DNA of 64,000 bases from Phycisphaerae bacterium (lineage in GTDB: Bacteria; Planctomycetota; Phycisphaerae; Phycisphaerales; SM1A02). The position numbers and the translations under genes were made by a program. Where the stretch lies: NCBI GenBank assembly GCA_016795035.1, contig JAEUIT010000027.1, forward strand, positions 35,655-99,654, given 5' to 3'. Below, piece after piece: positions 1 to 11,788 of the stretch (the first letter of the stretch is position 1; every line of letters begins with the position of its first letter). Under the pieces are notes generated by a model. That model did not search any database, was not told the DNA's origin, and was given only the letters and a program-made list of their open reading frames with translations.

Positions 1-1218
1 AAGGCCCGCGCGAAGGACAGCATCGCGCACGCGAAGATCGGCGACGACGCCTCGCTCACGAAGCTCCTCGCGCTCCTCAGGTATGTCGATGGCGACTACG
101 GCGACGCGGCGACGTTCGCGGCGATCAAGCGCGAACTCGGCGGCGCGAAGCGTCCGACGCACTACCTCGCGATTCCGCCGGTCCTCTTCGGCAAGGTCGT
201 CGAGCAGTTGGCCGCGGCGGGCCTCGTCGAAGGCGCGCGGGTGGTCATCGAGAAGCCGTTCGGCCGCGATCTCGAGTCGGCGCGGGCGCTCAACAAGATT
301 GTCCTCTCGCACTTCGCGGAGGACGCGATCTTCCGCATCGACCACTACCTCGGCAAGCGTCCGGTGCACAACATGCTCTTCGCGCGATTCGCGAACAGCA
401 TCCTCGAACCGCTCTGGAATCGCGAGCACGTCGAGAGCGTGCAGATCACGATGGCGGAGAGTTTCGGCGTCGAGGGACGCGGATCCTTCTATGAGGAAGC
501 GGGGGCGATCCGCGACGTCGTGCAGAATCACATGCTGCAGGTCATCTCGAACCTCGCGATGGATCCGCCGGCGCGCATCGACAGCGACTCGATCCGCGAC
601 GAGAAGGTCAAGGTGCTCAAGGCGACGAAGGCGCTTGACCCGTCGAAGGTGATCCGCGGCCAGTTCAACGGATACCGCAACGAGAAGGGGGTCGCGCCGA
701 ACTCGACCGTCGAGACCTTCGCGGCGCTTCGCCTCGAGATCGACTCCTGGCGCTGGTTTGGCGTGCCGTTCTACATTCGCGTCGGCAAGATGCTGCCGGT
801 CACGTGCACGGAGGCAATGGTGCGCTTCCGTTCGCCGCCGAAACTCTTCACGAGCTACGCGACGACCGAAAACTATCTTCGGATCCGCATCAGCCCGAAC
901 GTGCAGATCGCCTGGGGCGTGAACGCGATCGAGCCCGACGACGAGACGAAGGCGCGGCAGGCGGAGCTTCTCTCGACGAGCCATCCGCACGGCCACGAGG
1001 TCGACGCGTACGAGCGCCTGCTCGACGACGCGATGTCCGGCGATGCGACGAATTTCGCCCGCGAGGATCACGTGGAAGAGGCGTGGCGCATCGTCGATCC
1101 CATCCTCGACAACGCGGAGCCCGCGATTCCGTATGCGCCCGGCTCGTGGGGCCCGGCCGATCCCGACGGCCGCGTGACGCCTCCGGAAGGCTGGGACGAT
1201 CCGTCGGTGACGGCGTGA
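1..1218 (+). CDS. zwf: Glucose-6-phosphate 1-dehydrogenase, 5'-truncated by the window edge
   Basis: The enzyme oxidises glucose 6-phosphate to 6-phosphogluconolactone with NAD(P)+, the entry step of the oxidative pentose phosphate pathway in the cytosol. The reading frame is open from base 1, so about 405 residues are present and roughly 80 N-terminal residues, including the nucleotide-binding GxxGxxG, lie outside. The visible part has the family substrate motif RIDHYLGK (near bases 335-358), [10 protein letters not shown] before it, and the C-terminal YAPGSWGP segment. The gene ends 25 bp before cydA, with GGAGG at 1231-1235 serving cydA, so co-transcription is plausible. Identity is very secure; the start cannot be seen. 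Confidence 0.96.
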   Translation, partial: KARAKDSIAHAKIGDDASLTKLLALLRYVDGDYGDAATFAAIKRELGGAKRPTHYLAIPPVLFGKVVEQLAAAGLVEGARVVIEKPFGRDLESARALNKIVLSHFAEDAIFRIDHYLGKRPVHNMLFARFANSILEPLWNREHVESVQITMAESFGVEGRGSFYEEAGAIRDVVQNHMLQVISNLAMDPPARIDSDSIRDEKVKVLKATKALDPSKVIRGQFNGYRNEKGVAPNSTVETFAALRLEIDSWRWFGVPFYIRVGKMLPVTCTEAMVRFRSPPKLFTSYATTENYLRIRISPNVQIAWGVNAIEPDDETKARQAELLSTSHPHGHEVDAYERLLDDAMSGDATNFAREDHVEEAWRIVDPILDNAEPAIPYAPGSWGPADPDGRVTPPEGWDDPSVTA

Positions 1219-1243
1219 ACCGCTCGGAACGGAGGAACGGCCG

Positions 1244-2845
1244 ATGACCGTCGAACTACTGTCGCGCATCCAGTTCGCGGTCACGGTCTCGTTTCACTTC
1301 GTGTTCCCGCCGATGACGATCGGGCTCGGCCTGATGCTCGTCATCCTGCAGGGGCTTCGCCTCAAGACCGGCAACCCGGTCTATCTGGAACTCGCGCACT
1401 TCTGGACGCGCGTGTTCGGCTTGATCTTCGCGATCGGCGTGGCGACCGGCATCCCGATGGAGTTTCAGTTCGGCACGAACTGGGCGCAGTACGCGCGCTT
1501 CGTCGGCGACATCTTCGGCAGCCCGCTTGCGATCGAGGGCATCTACGCCTTCTTCCTCGAGTCGGGTTTCCTCGCGCTCCTTCTCTTCGGCTGGGACAAG
1601 GTCGGTCCGCGCATGCACTTCTTCGCGACCTGCATGGTCGCGCTCGGCGCGCACTTCAGCGCGATCTGGATCCTCGTCGCGAACTCCTGGATGCAGACGC
1701 CGGCGGGCTACCACCTCGCCCGCACCACCGTGATCGGCATGAATCCCGACGGCACGCCGATCACCGAAGAGGTCGCGTTGCCCCCGGGATACCTCGTCGA
1801 GCCGGGGGACCTGCCCACGGTGCGCGCGGTGGTGCACGACTTCAGCGAGGCGATCTTCAATCCCTCGACGCTCGACCGCCTCACGCACACGATCTTCGCG
1901 TGCTGGATCACCGGAGCCTTCCTCGTCGTCTCGATCAGCGCCTGGTGGTTGCTCCGCGGCAAGCGCACCGAGGCCGCGAAGATTTCGCTCAAGCTCGGAC
2001 TCCTCGTTGCAGCCATCGCCTGCTGCCTCCAGATGGTCGCGGGCGACTCGACCGCCCGGGGCGTGGCCGAGAATCAGCCGACGAAGCTCGCGGCGATGGA
2101 AGGCTTGCCGACGACGCAGAAGGACGCGCCCCTCAGCCTCTTCGGTTGGGTCTCCTGGAAGCGCGACGGCAACGGGGAGATCATCGGGCTCGACGAGCAC
2201 GTCGTGCGCGTGCCGAGCCTCCTCAGCATTCTCGTGTCGGGGAAGTTCCTCGACCTCGACGCGGCGCGAGCCACGGAGGTCAAGGGGCTCGACGATCTGC
2301 CGAGCGACGAGTTCATTCGGAGGCGCCACCCCGGCGCGAGCGAAGCGGAGATCGCGCGGATTCGTCCGACGTATTGGCCGAACGTGCCCGTCGTCTTCCA
2401 GGCCTACCACGTGATGATCGGCTTGGGCGTCCTTCTCACGACGCTCGCGATCGTCGCCGTCGTCGCCGCGTTCACCGGGCGGATCTTCCGCGAGCGGCCG
2501 ATCTGGCGTGCGCTCCTTTGGGCGCTCGTGCCGGGCATCTTCCTCGCGCACGTCGCGACCCAAGCGGGATGGTTCACGGCGGAACTCGGTCGCCAGCCGT
2601 GGATCGTCTATGAGGTGTTGCGCACGCAGCACGCGGCATCGAGGGTGGTCGAGGCAGGGCAGGTGGTGCGCTCGCTGATTCTCTTCTTCTTGATCTATCT
2701 TTTCCTCACCGTCCTCTTCGTGCACATTCTTCGGCGCCTCGTGCGGAAGGGGCCCGATGGAGGCCACGGCGAGGCGGCCGAGCGCGACACGCACGCCACG
2801 GTGCCCATCTCGCTGAAGAGCGGGCGGCAGACTTCGGAGGGATGA
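1244..2845 (+). CDS. cydA: Cytochrome bd ubiquinol oxidase subunit I
   Basis: Subunit I of the bd-type terminal oxidase, which binds hemes b558, b595 and d, oxidises quinol and reduces O2 in the inner membrane. The 533-residue protein shows His18 (His19 of E. coli), His215 in [10 protein letters not shown] (E. coli His186), Met391 (E. coli Met393), the quinol-loop pair Lys281/Glu286 in PTKLAAMEG, and the GRQPW signature. The residue before the heme Met is His (YHVMIGLG) where E. coli has FRIMVG. A GGAGG lies 8 nt before the ATG. It overlaps the next ORF by an ATGA, typical of the two-subunit operon. No cydX-like small ORF was recognised. Confidence 0.97.
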   Translation: MTVELLSRIQFAVTVSFHFVFPPMTIGLGLMLVILQGLRLKTGNPVYLELAHFWTRVFGLIFAIGVATGIPMEFQFGTNWAQYARFVGDIFGSPLAIEGIYAFFLESGFLALLLFGWDKVGPRMHFFATCMVALGAHFSAIWILVANSWMQTPAGYHLARTTVIGMNPDGTPITEEVALPPGYLVEPGDLPTVRAVVHDFSEAIFNPSTLDRLTHTIFACWITGAFLVVSISAWWLLRGKRTEAAKISLKLGLLVAAIACCLQMVAGDSTARGVAENQPTKLAAMEGLPTTQKDAPLSLFGWVSWKRDGNGEIIGLDEHVVRVPSLLSILVSGKFLDLDAARATEVKGLDDLPSDEFIRRRHPGASEAEIARIRPTYWPNVPVVFQAYHVMIGLGVLLTTLAIVAVVAAFTGRIFRERPIWRALLWALVPGIFLAHVATQAGWFTAELGRQPWIVYEVLRTQHAASRVVEAGQVVRSLILFFLIYLFLTVLFVHILRRLVRKGPDGGHGEAAERDTHATVPISLKSGRQTSEG

Positions 2846-2847
2846 CG

Positions 2848-3873
2848 ATGGACCTCGACCTCAACACGGCGTGGTTCGTCCTCGTGATGATTCTCCTCAC
2901 GGGGTATGCGGTCCTCGACGGCTTCGATCTCGGCACCGGGCTCTTCGTCTATCTCGCGAAGACGGACGACCATCGGCGGCTCGTCCTGAATTCCATCGGG
3001 CCGATCTGGAATGGCAACGAGGTGTGGCTCGTGACGGGCGGCGGCGCGCTCTTCGCGGCGTTTCCCAACGTCTATGCGACGGTCTTCTCGGGCTTCTACG
3101 ACGCGTTCATGTTGCTTCTCTTCGCGCTCATCTTCCGCGCGGTGGCGATCGAGTTCCGCAGCCAGCGCGAGAGCCCTCGATGGCGCCGCGGATGGGACAT
3201 CGCGTTCGCGGTGGCAAGCTTGACGACGGCGCTCCTCCTCGGCGTGGCCGTCGGCAACATCGCCATCGGCATCCCGCTTGACGCACAGCGCGAGTACCAC
3301 GGCGGGCTGCTCGGACTCCTGAATCCGTATGCGATCGGCGTCGGCGTGGTCGCGCTTTCCCTCTTCATCATGCACGCGAATCTCTACCTCGTCCTCAAGA
3401 CGGAAGGGGATCTCCAGGCGCAACTGATCCGCGCCACGCGCGTGACCGTGCCGGTCTACGTCGGCCTCTTCGTCCTTCTCAACGTTGCAACGCTCTTCGT
3501 CGCGCCGCACGTCGCGGCGGCGAGCTTCGGCAAGAAGGTCGCGCTCGGCGTGATCTTCCTGACGTCGATCGCGGTGACCTTCAACATCCTGCGCCAGGTC
3601 CGCCGCGGCAACGACGGCTGGGCGTTCCTCTCATCCGCCGGCTCGATCGTGACGTTGATGGCGCTCTTCGCTGTCAGCCTCTATCCGAGGCTCGTGCCGT
3701 CGCGACCGGACCTCGTCAACAGCCTCACGATCTGGAACGGCTCGTCGACGACGAAGTCGCTCGGCTTCATGTTCGTCGTGGCGTTGATCGGGATCCCGTT
3801 CGTCCTTGCGTATACCGCGTCGATCTATTACGTCTTCCGGGGAAAGGTGAAGCTCGGGGCGCATTCGTATTGA
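2848..3873 (+). CDS. cydB: Cytochrome bd ubiquinol oxidase subunit II
   Basis: Membrane subunit II, which pairs with CydA to form the bd oxidase. The N-terminus carries the diagnostic DGFDLGTG followed by GPIWNGNEVWLVTGGGALFA, and the rest is eight or nine hydrophobic segments, as expected for the family (about 340 residues). Two starts are possible: the ATG at 2842 overlaps the cydA stop as ATGA, but GGAGG at 2836-2840 is only 1 nt from it and 7 nt from the ATG at 2848, so 2848 (MDLDLNTAW) is preferred. Function is secure. Confidence 0.96.
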   Translation: MDLDLNTAWFVLVMILLTGYAVLDGFDLGTGLFVYLAKTDDHRRLVLNSIGPIWNGNEVWLVTGGGALFAAFPNVYATVFSGFYDAFMLLLFALIFRAVAIEFRSQRESPRWRRGWDIAFAVASLTTALLLGVAVGNIAIGIPLDAQREYHGGLLGLLNPYAIGVGVVALSLFIMHANLYLVLKTEGDLQAQLIRATRVTVPVYVGLFVLLNVATLFVAPHVAAASFGKKVALGVIFLTSIAVTFNILRQVRRGNDGWAFLSSAGSIVTLMALFAVSLYPRLVPSRPDLVNSLTIWNGSSTTKSLGFMFVVALIGIPFVLAYTASIYYVFRGKVKLGAHSY

Positions 3874-3881
3874 AGGCGGGA

Positions 3882-3919
3882 GGGGTCAGGGTTCGGGGGT
3901 CAGGGCAGAGGGCAGGGGC
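3882..3919. repeat. G-rich heptad array
   Basis: Immediately after the cydB stop the sequence reads as imperfect 7-bp words (GGGTCAG, GGTTCGG, GGGTCAG, GGCAGAG). It belongs to the same degenerate heptanucleotide family found in at least six other intergenic regions of this window. No hairpin or T-tract makes it an obvious terminator. Confidence 0.6.
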
Positions 3920-3925
3920 GGCGCT

Positions 3926-3944
3926 CTGGCCTGTCCAGTGTCGG
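3926..3944. repeat. TGGCCTGTCCAGTG palindromic repeat, copy 1
   Basis: The sequence CTGGCCTGTCCAGTGTCGG matches the core of two perfect copies at 7838-7854 and 7868-7884, with a shorter variant near 5147-5162. The core can fold as CTGG/CCAG with a short loop. It marks the left edge of the islet of poorly conserved genes. Confidence 0.6.
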
Positions 3945-3994
3945 CTTCCAATTCTGGGAAGCGACCGAAGTAGGTTGCCGTCGGAGGGCATCAC

Positions 3995-4861
3995 GTGAGA
4001 ACGATCACCCGACTGACTGGCATTCGCGGCGACGCCGCAATCGCGCGACTGTCTGCGATTGTGCCCGAGGCCGAGGTCAGCGTTCTTTCCATCTTCATCG
4101 AGCTCGACGAAGGTGACCCGCGACTCAAGCGAGTGCTGTACGTGGCTCGAGAGTTTGGCTGGCAGGACCGCCGCGACCCTCCCATTGAAGGCCGAGAGCC
4201 TCGCTACTACAGAAGGCGAAGCTGGCGGGTCTATGACGACAGTGACCTTGATCCGTGCCAGTTGTTGACGATGGAAGGTTTGGTCGCAGACTTCGACGTC
4301 ATCGCATCTTCCAGCAGCAAGGACGAGCGTCTCCGGGTCGACGTGGACCGCTGTGGTCTTCCAGAACACCTCGACGTGTCGATCACGGGCGGTAGTGGCC
4401 TCATCGTGCCCGATCGCGTATACCGGGTCATGCATGCCCTTCCACTCCGTCGATTGCTCTTTCGTCCAACCGTGCCGTACGACCGCCGTGGTTGGCCAGA
4501 GCGCGAGAGCGCCTGGGAGGACATCGGCCCTCCGTGGTGGGAGATCACCAGCGATCTGAAGATGCCTCCGGTCGCTCCTTCTCTTATGGTCCTTGACCAC
4601 AAGAAGAAGCCTGTGGACCGCAGCTACAACAAGCTGACGATCGTGAAGGACCCCACAAACATGTATTTGGGGCGGCCGGAGTTGCGATATCTGCGATCGG
4701 AGTTGCCGCCGCTCGATTCCTTCGACGCGGCGCTGAGCTATGAGCACTCGGGATGTGCCATCCACGGGGCCCGACTCATCGTCTCCCAGCGACTCCGACG
4801 CGCGTGGATCGACGCGGGGTTCAAGGCCGACTGGATGCCGGTGCATATTGAGGAGGGTTGA
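3995..4861 (+). CDS. Hypothetical protein, possibly related to polymorphic-toxin immunity proteins
   Basis: I do not recognise this 288-residue soluble protein with certainty. It has no signal peptide or membrane segment. The middle is rich in Trp, Pro and charged residues, and the C-terminus (ARLIVSQRLRRAWIDAGFKA then WMPVHIEE) has the shape of the ending of Imm11/DUF1629-like proteins, where a Ser-bearing strand, a helix and a final PV strand recur; this is a resemblance by eye only. The codons are less strongly GC3-biased than in cydAB or hppA, which fits an accessory gene. No toxin gene is adjacent. The start at 3995 was taken because it is the first ATG in an open frame; no good Shine-Dalgarno was found. 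Confidence 0.6.
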   Translation: MRTITRLTGIRGDAAIARLSAIVPEAEVSVLSIFIELDEGDPRLKRVLYVAREFGWQDRRDPPIEGREPRYYRRRSWRVYDDSDLDPCQLLTMEGLVADFDVIASSSSKDERLRVDVDRCGLPEHLDVSITGGSGLIVPDRVYRVMHALPLRRLLFRPTVPYDRRGWPERESAWEDIGPPWWEITSDLKMPPVAPSLMVLDHKKKPVDRSYNKLTIVKDPTNMYLGRPELRYLRSELPPLDSFDAALSYEHSGCAIHGARLIVSQRLRRAWIDAGFKADWMPVHIEEG

Positions 4862-5315
4862 GGTTCACGGAGGTCAGGGTCGGAAGAAGGTGTCATCGCG
4901 AACGGCGTGCGATTCGCCTCGAGAACATGTATGCCACGGATGCTCGTTCGGTAGTGGAGACGCTCGCTGCATCGAACCGTGACGCGTTCGAACACCCGCC
5001 CGCGATCAAGCGATCGCATTGGGGGCCGAGTGAAGAAGGTCGAGCGCCGCGCGCACAGATCCGAGCCCTGTCGCGTCTCCACGTTGCCGGGCAGAGTGGG
5101 GGGCAGGAGCACTTTCGATGGGAGTGATGTGATAGGGGGGGCACGGTCTGGCCAGTGTCGGCCTCGAACCTATGCATGCCTGCCCTTCGCCCAGCGGCAA
5201 CGCTGAGAATCTCCGAACCTCGGCGCCTCCATGCCGTACGAGACCCGCTACGCTCGAACACCGCCGTCATGTACGCGGACAGAAGTGAGCGAGGCGAGCG
5301 ACCGGACACACCGCG
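4862..5315. other. Intergenic stretch without a recognisable gene
   Basis: This 454-bp stretch between two plus-strand hypothetical genes has short open frames on both strands, but none has a credible start, composition or family signature. Near 5147-5162 it holds a degenerate copy (GGTCTGGCCAGTGTCGGC) of the palindromic repeat seen at 3926 and 7838. No terminator or promoter stood out. Confidence 0.5.
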
Positions 5316-6035
5316 ATGAGGCTTCGTCGAGTCATCCTCCTGTCTTCGATTCTCTGTAGCGGTCCCGCGATCACGGTGGCGGTCGCGTTCTCGCTGGGAG
5401 CGTTTCTCGACGCGAACGAAGGAGACGACCCGGCCTACGGTGGCGCGTGGGATGGGGCGCGATGGTCCGACGTCACCGTTCGCTCGCGCACCGGCTGCAT
5501 TCGCATCGAACGCAGTCGAGGAATGCGCTACTGCGGGAACGAGCCGACGCGCGAGGAACTCATTGCGATGGGGCGGTACGACGATCTCACCTCCCTCGTC
5601 CCCCCGTGGAGCGCGACCCGCAACCCCAACGCGGCGGGTCAACGCGCCTTCGATCGAACGGAACAGGCGAACGGGTGGCCGTTCCTGTCGCTCTCATGCG
5701 TGCTGCATGACGACGAGATCCGCGAGCTGCGCGTGGCGAAGGCGACCGCTGGCTCTGAAGCCGATGTCCAAATCTTGGGAGGGAAGCCTTATCAAGGCGG
5801 CATTACAAATGGGATCCTGCTAGGTACGGACGATCCCGTTCGAGTGCTGCCGCTCCGGCCGATTTGGAGTGGTTTCGTCGCCGATTCGCTCATCTACGCA
5901 ACCGCGGTTGCTGCGGCTCTGATGGTTCCCGGCGTCGTGCGTCGCTGGCATCGATCTCGCCGAAACCTCTGTGTCCAATGCGGCTATGCAGTCGGTGCGC
6001 TTCCTCGCTGTCCGGAATGCGGCAACGCGGAGTAG
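5316..6035 (+). CDS. Membrane protein with C-terminal zinc ribbon, planctomycete type
   Basis: This 239-residue hypothetical protein starts with a hydrophobic segment (residues about 5-30) that could be a signal anchor. It has a long non-cytoplasmic middle and a second membrane helix near residues 188-208 (DSLIYATAVAAALMVPGVV). After that a basic stretch leads to a four-Cys ribbon, CVQCGYAVGALPRCPECG. The CGY...CPECG tail after a membrane helix is a recurrent architecture in planctomycetes; its function is unknown to me. The predicted topology puts the ribbon in the cytoplasm. The next gene begins 9 bp downstream and is probably co-transcribed. Confidence 0.75.
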   Translation: MRLRRVILLSSILCSGPAITVAVAFSLGAFLDANEGDDPAYGGAWDGARWSDVTVRSRTGCIRIERSRGMRYCGNEPTREELIAMGRYDDLTSLVPPWSATRNPNAAGQRAFDRTEQANGWPFLSLSCVLHDDEIRELRVAKATAGSEADVQILGGKPYQGGITNGILLGTDDPVRVLPLRPIWSGFVADSLIYATAVAAALMVPGVVRRWHRSRRNLCVQCGYAVGALPRCPECGNAE

Positions 6036-6044
6036 ATCGGCAGA

Positions 6045-6599
6045 ATGCGAACGCCTTCCAAGATCCTCATCGCGACGCTCGGCACGGCCCTCGTCGTCGT
6101 CCTACTTTCGGCGCTTGTTGTTTATCGAGAGGTTCGCGAACGGTCGTTGGGATCGGTCGACGTGGCCGGTCCTGCATTCGACGTTCGGGTGGAGTCGTGG
6201 TCCCAATGGAACGGCCTCGCGGCTCGCACGGGGCGACACGAGATCCTGGTTCGTAGCGCGGGGGAGTCACAGTGGCGTCCGTCCGCCACCGTCCGAACGC
6301 GGCTCGAGTGCCTGCCTTCTGCTTCCGGCGTCGTGTTCGCCGGCGCCGCGTGCGGCATCGCGATCGACCATGTGGTCGCATGTACGCCAGACGGGGGACT
6401 CTCGTGGGGCGTCACCGATTTCGGAACGATCACGCAGGGGCCGGCGCGCGAGTCGACCGTGGTGATCAGCGTGCGACTCGACGCGGACGGCGCGGGGACC
6501 GTGACGCTCGGGCTCGAACGCTCACCGGCGACCGCGGTCGCGACGAGCGCGACCGCCGACTTCGGGCGAACGTGGGGGCCCGTCGTCTCGGTCGAATAG
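6045..6599 (+). CDS. Hypothetical protein with N-terminal membrane anchor
   Basis: An unrecognised 184-residue protein with one hydrophobic helix at residues 7-27 (KILIATLGTALVVVLLSALV) followed by a beta-rich extracytoplasmic domain. The pairs DGGLSWGVTDFG and SATADFGRTWGPVVS look like two copies of the Asp-box-type turn (S/T-x-D-x-G-x-T-W) seen in BNR/sialidase-like beta propellers, which suggests a beta-propeller fragment, but the protein is too short for a full propeller. It follows the zinc-ribbon membrane protein by 9 bp and is the last gene before a convergent neighbour. Confidence 0.65.
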   Translation: MRTPSKILIATLGTALVVVLLSALVVYREVRERSLGSVDVAGPAFDVRVESWSQWNGLAARTGRHEILVRSAGESQWRPSATVRTRLECLPSASGVVFAGAACGIAIDHVVACTPDGGLSWGVTDFGTITQGPARESTVVISVRLDADGAGTVTLGLERSPATAVATSATADFGRTWGPVVSVE

Positions 6600-6709
6600 C
6601 CACGCGGGTCCGCACGTTTGCCGTGGCGGCTTCGTCTGATCACAGGAGACACCGACGGAACCTCGCGCGCTGGTCCCGCAACGGTCGGTCGATCCCGTCT
6701 CGAACGAGC

Positions 6710-7798
6710 TCAGTCCGGTTCGGACGGCGCCGTCGAGTGGCCGGGCGAGACGGGCCCGCCCGAGATGGCGGCGCAGCAGGCGTCGATCTGCTCATGGCTC
6801 GCACCGCACATGACACGAAGGGGGCGTCCGCTCTGCAGCCAGAGGACCAACTCTCGCGCTTCGGGAGGCGCGATCGCCTCATCGGCCGCCGCGACTTGCG
6901 CGGCGACGATGTCGTGCCAATCGAGCACCGTTGCTTGCGTGCCGGGCCAAGCTCCGCGCGAAAGGATGCAGACGCCGTCCGACGAGACTTCGACTCGCTG
7001 CTCGTGCTGCGGACTCATGCAAATCCACCACGTAGACGCCCAGACGATGGAGATGATGCCTCCAGCCGCGACGCCTCCGAACGCCGCAATTGCCACGCCG
7101 CCCCACGCGAAGGGAAAGTGTGCGGCGCCGATCGTGAGGGCCACGAGCCACACGACGGTGGCCGCCCAAATCGCGACGCACGCGAGGCGAGTTCGTCGCG
7201 GAATGCGTGATCGGCCGTCGAACGCAAGGCGAGGTCCGCGATAGGGCTGAGCCAATCGCGCGTGAACTCGGCTCCCGTCGAACGCGCCCATCTCGCAGAG
7301 CGCCCGAACGAAGTGAAGCGCCTCGGGGAGACGCCAATTTCGGCAGAGGACGATCCGAGTCTCGTCGCCGGTCGCGAGGTCGACGACCACATAGGCGTGT
7401 CGCGGCAGGAGGGCGGTGTCCCGCAGCCGGACCGACCGTACGTCGGAGGAGCGAACCGCAAGGGACCGCGTGCGGAGTGGTGCTACAGCGTCGATCCAAA
7501 GCGTGCCTGAATCGCAACGGACCCGTACGCGCCGCGGGCACCGAGCCCATTCGAGGAGAAGCACGCACGCAAGGGCCGCCGAGGCCACGGAGGCGACGGC
7601 ACGGTCGCTGCCCGGCAGCAACGCGTGGAGAAGGCAATAGAGAAGCGCGGCGACGACCGAGCATCGCACCACTCGCGCGGGACTCAGGGTATTGGCCACG
7701 GGTCGACGCGCTCTTCGGATCGCGAAGGTCCGTTCCTCGTGCGCGGCTCGTTGGCTCGTAGACACCGTGGGCACCTGTGGCCGGCAGAGGGTACGCAT
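6710..7798 (-). CDS. Hypothetical four-helix membrane protein
   Basis: This 362-residue protein has two pairs of hydrophobic segments: CSVVAALLYCLLHALL and ASVASAALACVLLLEWA in the N-terminal third, then LACVAIWAATVVWLVALTIG and a Gly/Ala-rich helix ending ISIVWASTWW. Between and after the pairs lie soluble beta-strand-rich parts (VRVRCDSGTLWIDAV, QRVEVSSDGVCILSRG), each resembling the PH-like sensory folds of bacterial membrane proteins. No family was recognised. The frame stays open upstream to 7870, but that extension is translated from the palindromic repeat pair, so the ATG at 7798 is preferred. GC3 bias is weaker than in the flanking housekeeping genes. Confidence 0.65.
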   Translation of the reverse strand: MRTLCRPQVPTVSTSQRAAHEERTFAIRRARRPVANTLSPARVVRCSVVAALLYCLLHALLPGSDRAVASVASAALACVLLLEWARCPRRVRVRCDSGTLWIDAVAPLRTRSLAVRSSDVRSVRLRDTALLPRHAYVVVDLATGDETRIVLCRNWRLPEALHFVRALCEMGAFDGSRVHARLAQPYRGPRLAFDGRSRIPRRTRLACVAIWAATVVWLVALTIGAAHFPFAWGGVAIAAFGGVAAGGIISIVWASTWWICMSPQHEQRVEVSSDGVCILSRGAWPGTQATVLDWHDIVAAQVAAADEAIAPPEARELVLWLQSGRPLRVMCGASHEQIDACCAAISGGPVSPGHSTAPSEPD

Positions 7799-8303
7799 CC
7801 CCGCGTGGGATGACAGGGCCGGGTGTCTTGACTCGCGCACTGGCCTGTCCAGTGTCCTCCGCCCGCGCACTGGCCTGTCCAGTGCCGGTTGCGCCCTTCG
7901 CCCGCTTGTGGCTTGCCCCCGAACCCCGAACCCCGAACCCTGAACCCTTGACCCACACCCCCGACGCCAGCCCCTTCCTCCTCGCGAAACCTGTTAGACT
8001 GCCGCCCCCCTTCGGGCGGTCGGAGAACGTTCGGGTGGATGTTTTCCCGGCTGCAATCGCGTGATTGCGCTTCCGCCGCGTGGCTAGTGGGCCAAGCGAA
8101 CCGGCATCGTGGCCGGTCTCCGTCATTGGTCTCGGCCGCCGTTCGTGGCATTCGTTGCCCGAACCCGAGGGCTCGCGCCTTCTTGTCGTTCGTTGCGGCC
8201 CACGCCGGCAGGCATCTCGGCTTCGAGACCTTCCGTCGAGACCTTCGGGCAGCGTACGAACGGCGAGCGAGATCCCCCCGATCCCTTCCGAGACCTATCG
8301 ACA
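7799..8303. other. Divergent intergenic region upstream of hppA
   Basis: Besides the palindromic pair it contains an array of 7-bp words (CCCCGAA repeated, then CCCTGAA, CCCTTGA) at 7916-7953 and a GC hairpin CCGCCC/GGGCGG near 8002-8019. A weak extended -10-like sequence TGTTAGACT at 7992-8000 could start the hppA transcript, implying a leader of about 300 nt. An open frame runs upstream of hppA to 8109 but looks non-coding in composition. Confidence 0.45.
7838..7884. repeat. Two direct copies of the palindrome CACTGGCCTGTCCAGTG
   Basis: Perfect 17-bp copies lie at 7838-7854 and 7868-7884, 30 bp apart, each able to form a CACTGG/CCAGTG stem with a CCTGT loop. Related copies occur at 3926-3944 and about 5147-5162. 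They sit upstream of the start of the minus-strand membrane protein gene. Confidence 0.75.
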
Positions 8304-10847
<2,544 letters not shown>

Positions 10848-10855
10848 GAGAGCCG

Positions 10856-10960
10856 AGGATGAAGGATCAAGGATGAAGGATCAAGGGTGAAGGCAAGCGC
10901 GGCGTACGGCCAAAACGCGCCTTTCCCACTGACTCCTCAATCCTGACTCCTGAATCCTCC
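10856..10960. repeat. Inverted heptad-word element between convergent genes
   Basis: The left array (10856-10893) is built of AGGATGA/AGGATCA words and the right array (10929-10960) of their pyrimidine counterparts (ACTCCTC, AATCCTG, ACTCCTG). They surround a GC-rich centre. The element begins 9 bp after the hppA stop, and the stop codon of the opposing pseudouridine synthase gene lies inside the right array. It may act as a two-way transcript end, but there is no perfect stem. Confidence 0.75.
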
Positions 10961-11788
10961 TTCTTTCGCACCCCTTGCTCCTTCCCACACGCCGTGACTC
11001 ACGGCGAACTCGGTAAAGCGACGCGGCGGCTCACCTTCGACGGTGACCGCCGCTCGCGTTTTTGGATGCGTGAAGGCGAGCCGCCACGCGTGCAGGCCGA
11101 GGAAGGGGTCGTCGGGACGGCGCCCTTGCGGACGCGCGCGGCCGCCGACGTCGTAGATCGGGTCGCCCGCGATGGGCGCGCCGCGCGACGCGAGGTGCAC
11201 GCGGAGTTGGTGCATGCGCCCGGTGACGAGGTCGCACTCGAGAAGCGCGTAGCGGCCGTCGCGCCGGAGCGTGCGATAGCGCGTGAGCGCCGGCTTGCCG
11301 CGCGGGTCGAGGGCACTGATGCGCGTCGAGCCGACCGAGGTTTCGAGGAGCGGAGCGTCGATCTCGCCCTGCGCCGCGCGGAGTTCGCCGCGCACGATCG
11401 CGAGGTAGGTCTTCCGCACGGTGCGCGCCTCGAAGTCGGCGCGGAGAAGGTCGTACGACTCGGCGTCGAGCGCGACGAGGAGCAGTCCGCTCGTCAATCG
11501 GTCGAGGCGATGCAGCAGGCCCCAGTCGCGAGCTTCGCCAAGCCGTTGGATCTTCGCGGCGAAGCGGCCGCCGTCATGGGCGAGGAGGCCGTTGAGCACG
11601 CTGTCATTCTTGTGCGAACGACCGGGCTCACTGACGACGCCGGGCATCTTGTTGACGACGACGACGTGGTCGTCCTCATGGACGACGTGCACCTTGATGC
11701 GCGGGTTCGGCGTGAGGCTTGGCACGACGGGCAGTGGAGGATAGGAGAAACGGACACGGCGGTCGGCGGGCGGTACGCTCGCGGGCAT
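10937..11788 (-). CDS. RluA-family pseudouridine synthase
   Basis: A 283-residue enzyme of the RsuA/RluA superfamily that isomerises uridine to pseudouridine in rRNA or tRNA. The catalytic motif is LLHRLDRLTSG (residues 91-101) with Asp96 as nucleophile. RMHQLRVHL and GDPIYD later in the chain are further family blocks. There is no N-terminal S4 domain, as in the RluA/TruC-type subgroup; the exact target is not predictable. The last residues (GGFRSQD) and the stop are encoded by a heptad repeat. The ATG at 11788 overlaps the ATG of the divergent aminotransferase in the pentamer CATGA, so one of the two starts may be internal. Confidence 0.9.
   Translation of the reverse strand: MPASVPPADRRVRFSYPPLPVVPSLTPNPRIKVHVVHEDDHVVVVNKMPGVVSEPGRSHKNDSVLNGLLAHDGGRFAAKIQRLGEARDWGLLHRLDRLTSGLLLVALDAESYDLLRADFEARTVRKTYLAIVRGELRAAQGEIDAPLLETSVGSTRISALDPRGKPALTRYRTLRRDGRYALLECDLVTGRMHQLRVHLASRGAPIAGDPIYDVGGRARPQGRRPDDPFLGLHAWRLAFTHPKTRAAVTVEGEPPRRFTEFAVSHGVWEGARGAKEGGFRSQD

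Noticed and set aside
7799..7870. N-terminal extension of the minus-strand membrane protein
   Set aside because: These residues would be translated from the palindromic repeat pair; ATG 7798 is the simpler start.
10856..10960. CRISPR array
   Set aside because: The repeat words are only 7 bp, degenerate and contiguous, without unique spacers of uniform length; no cas gene is present.
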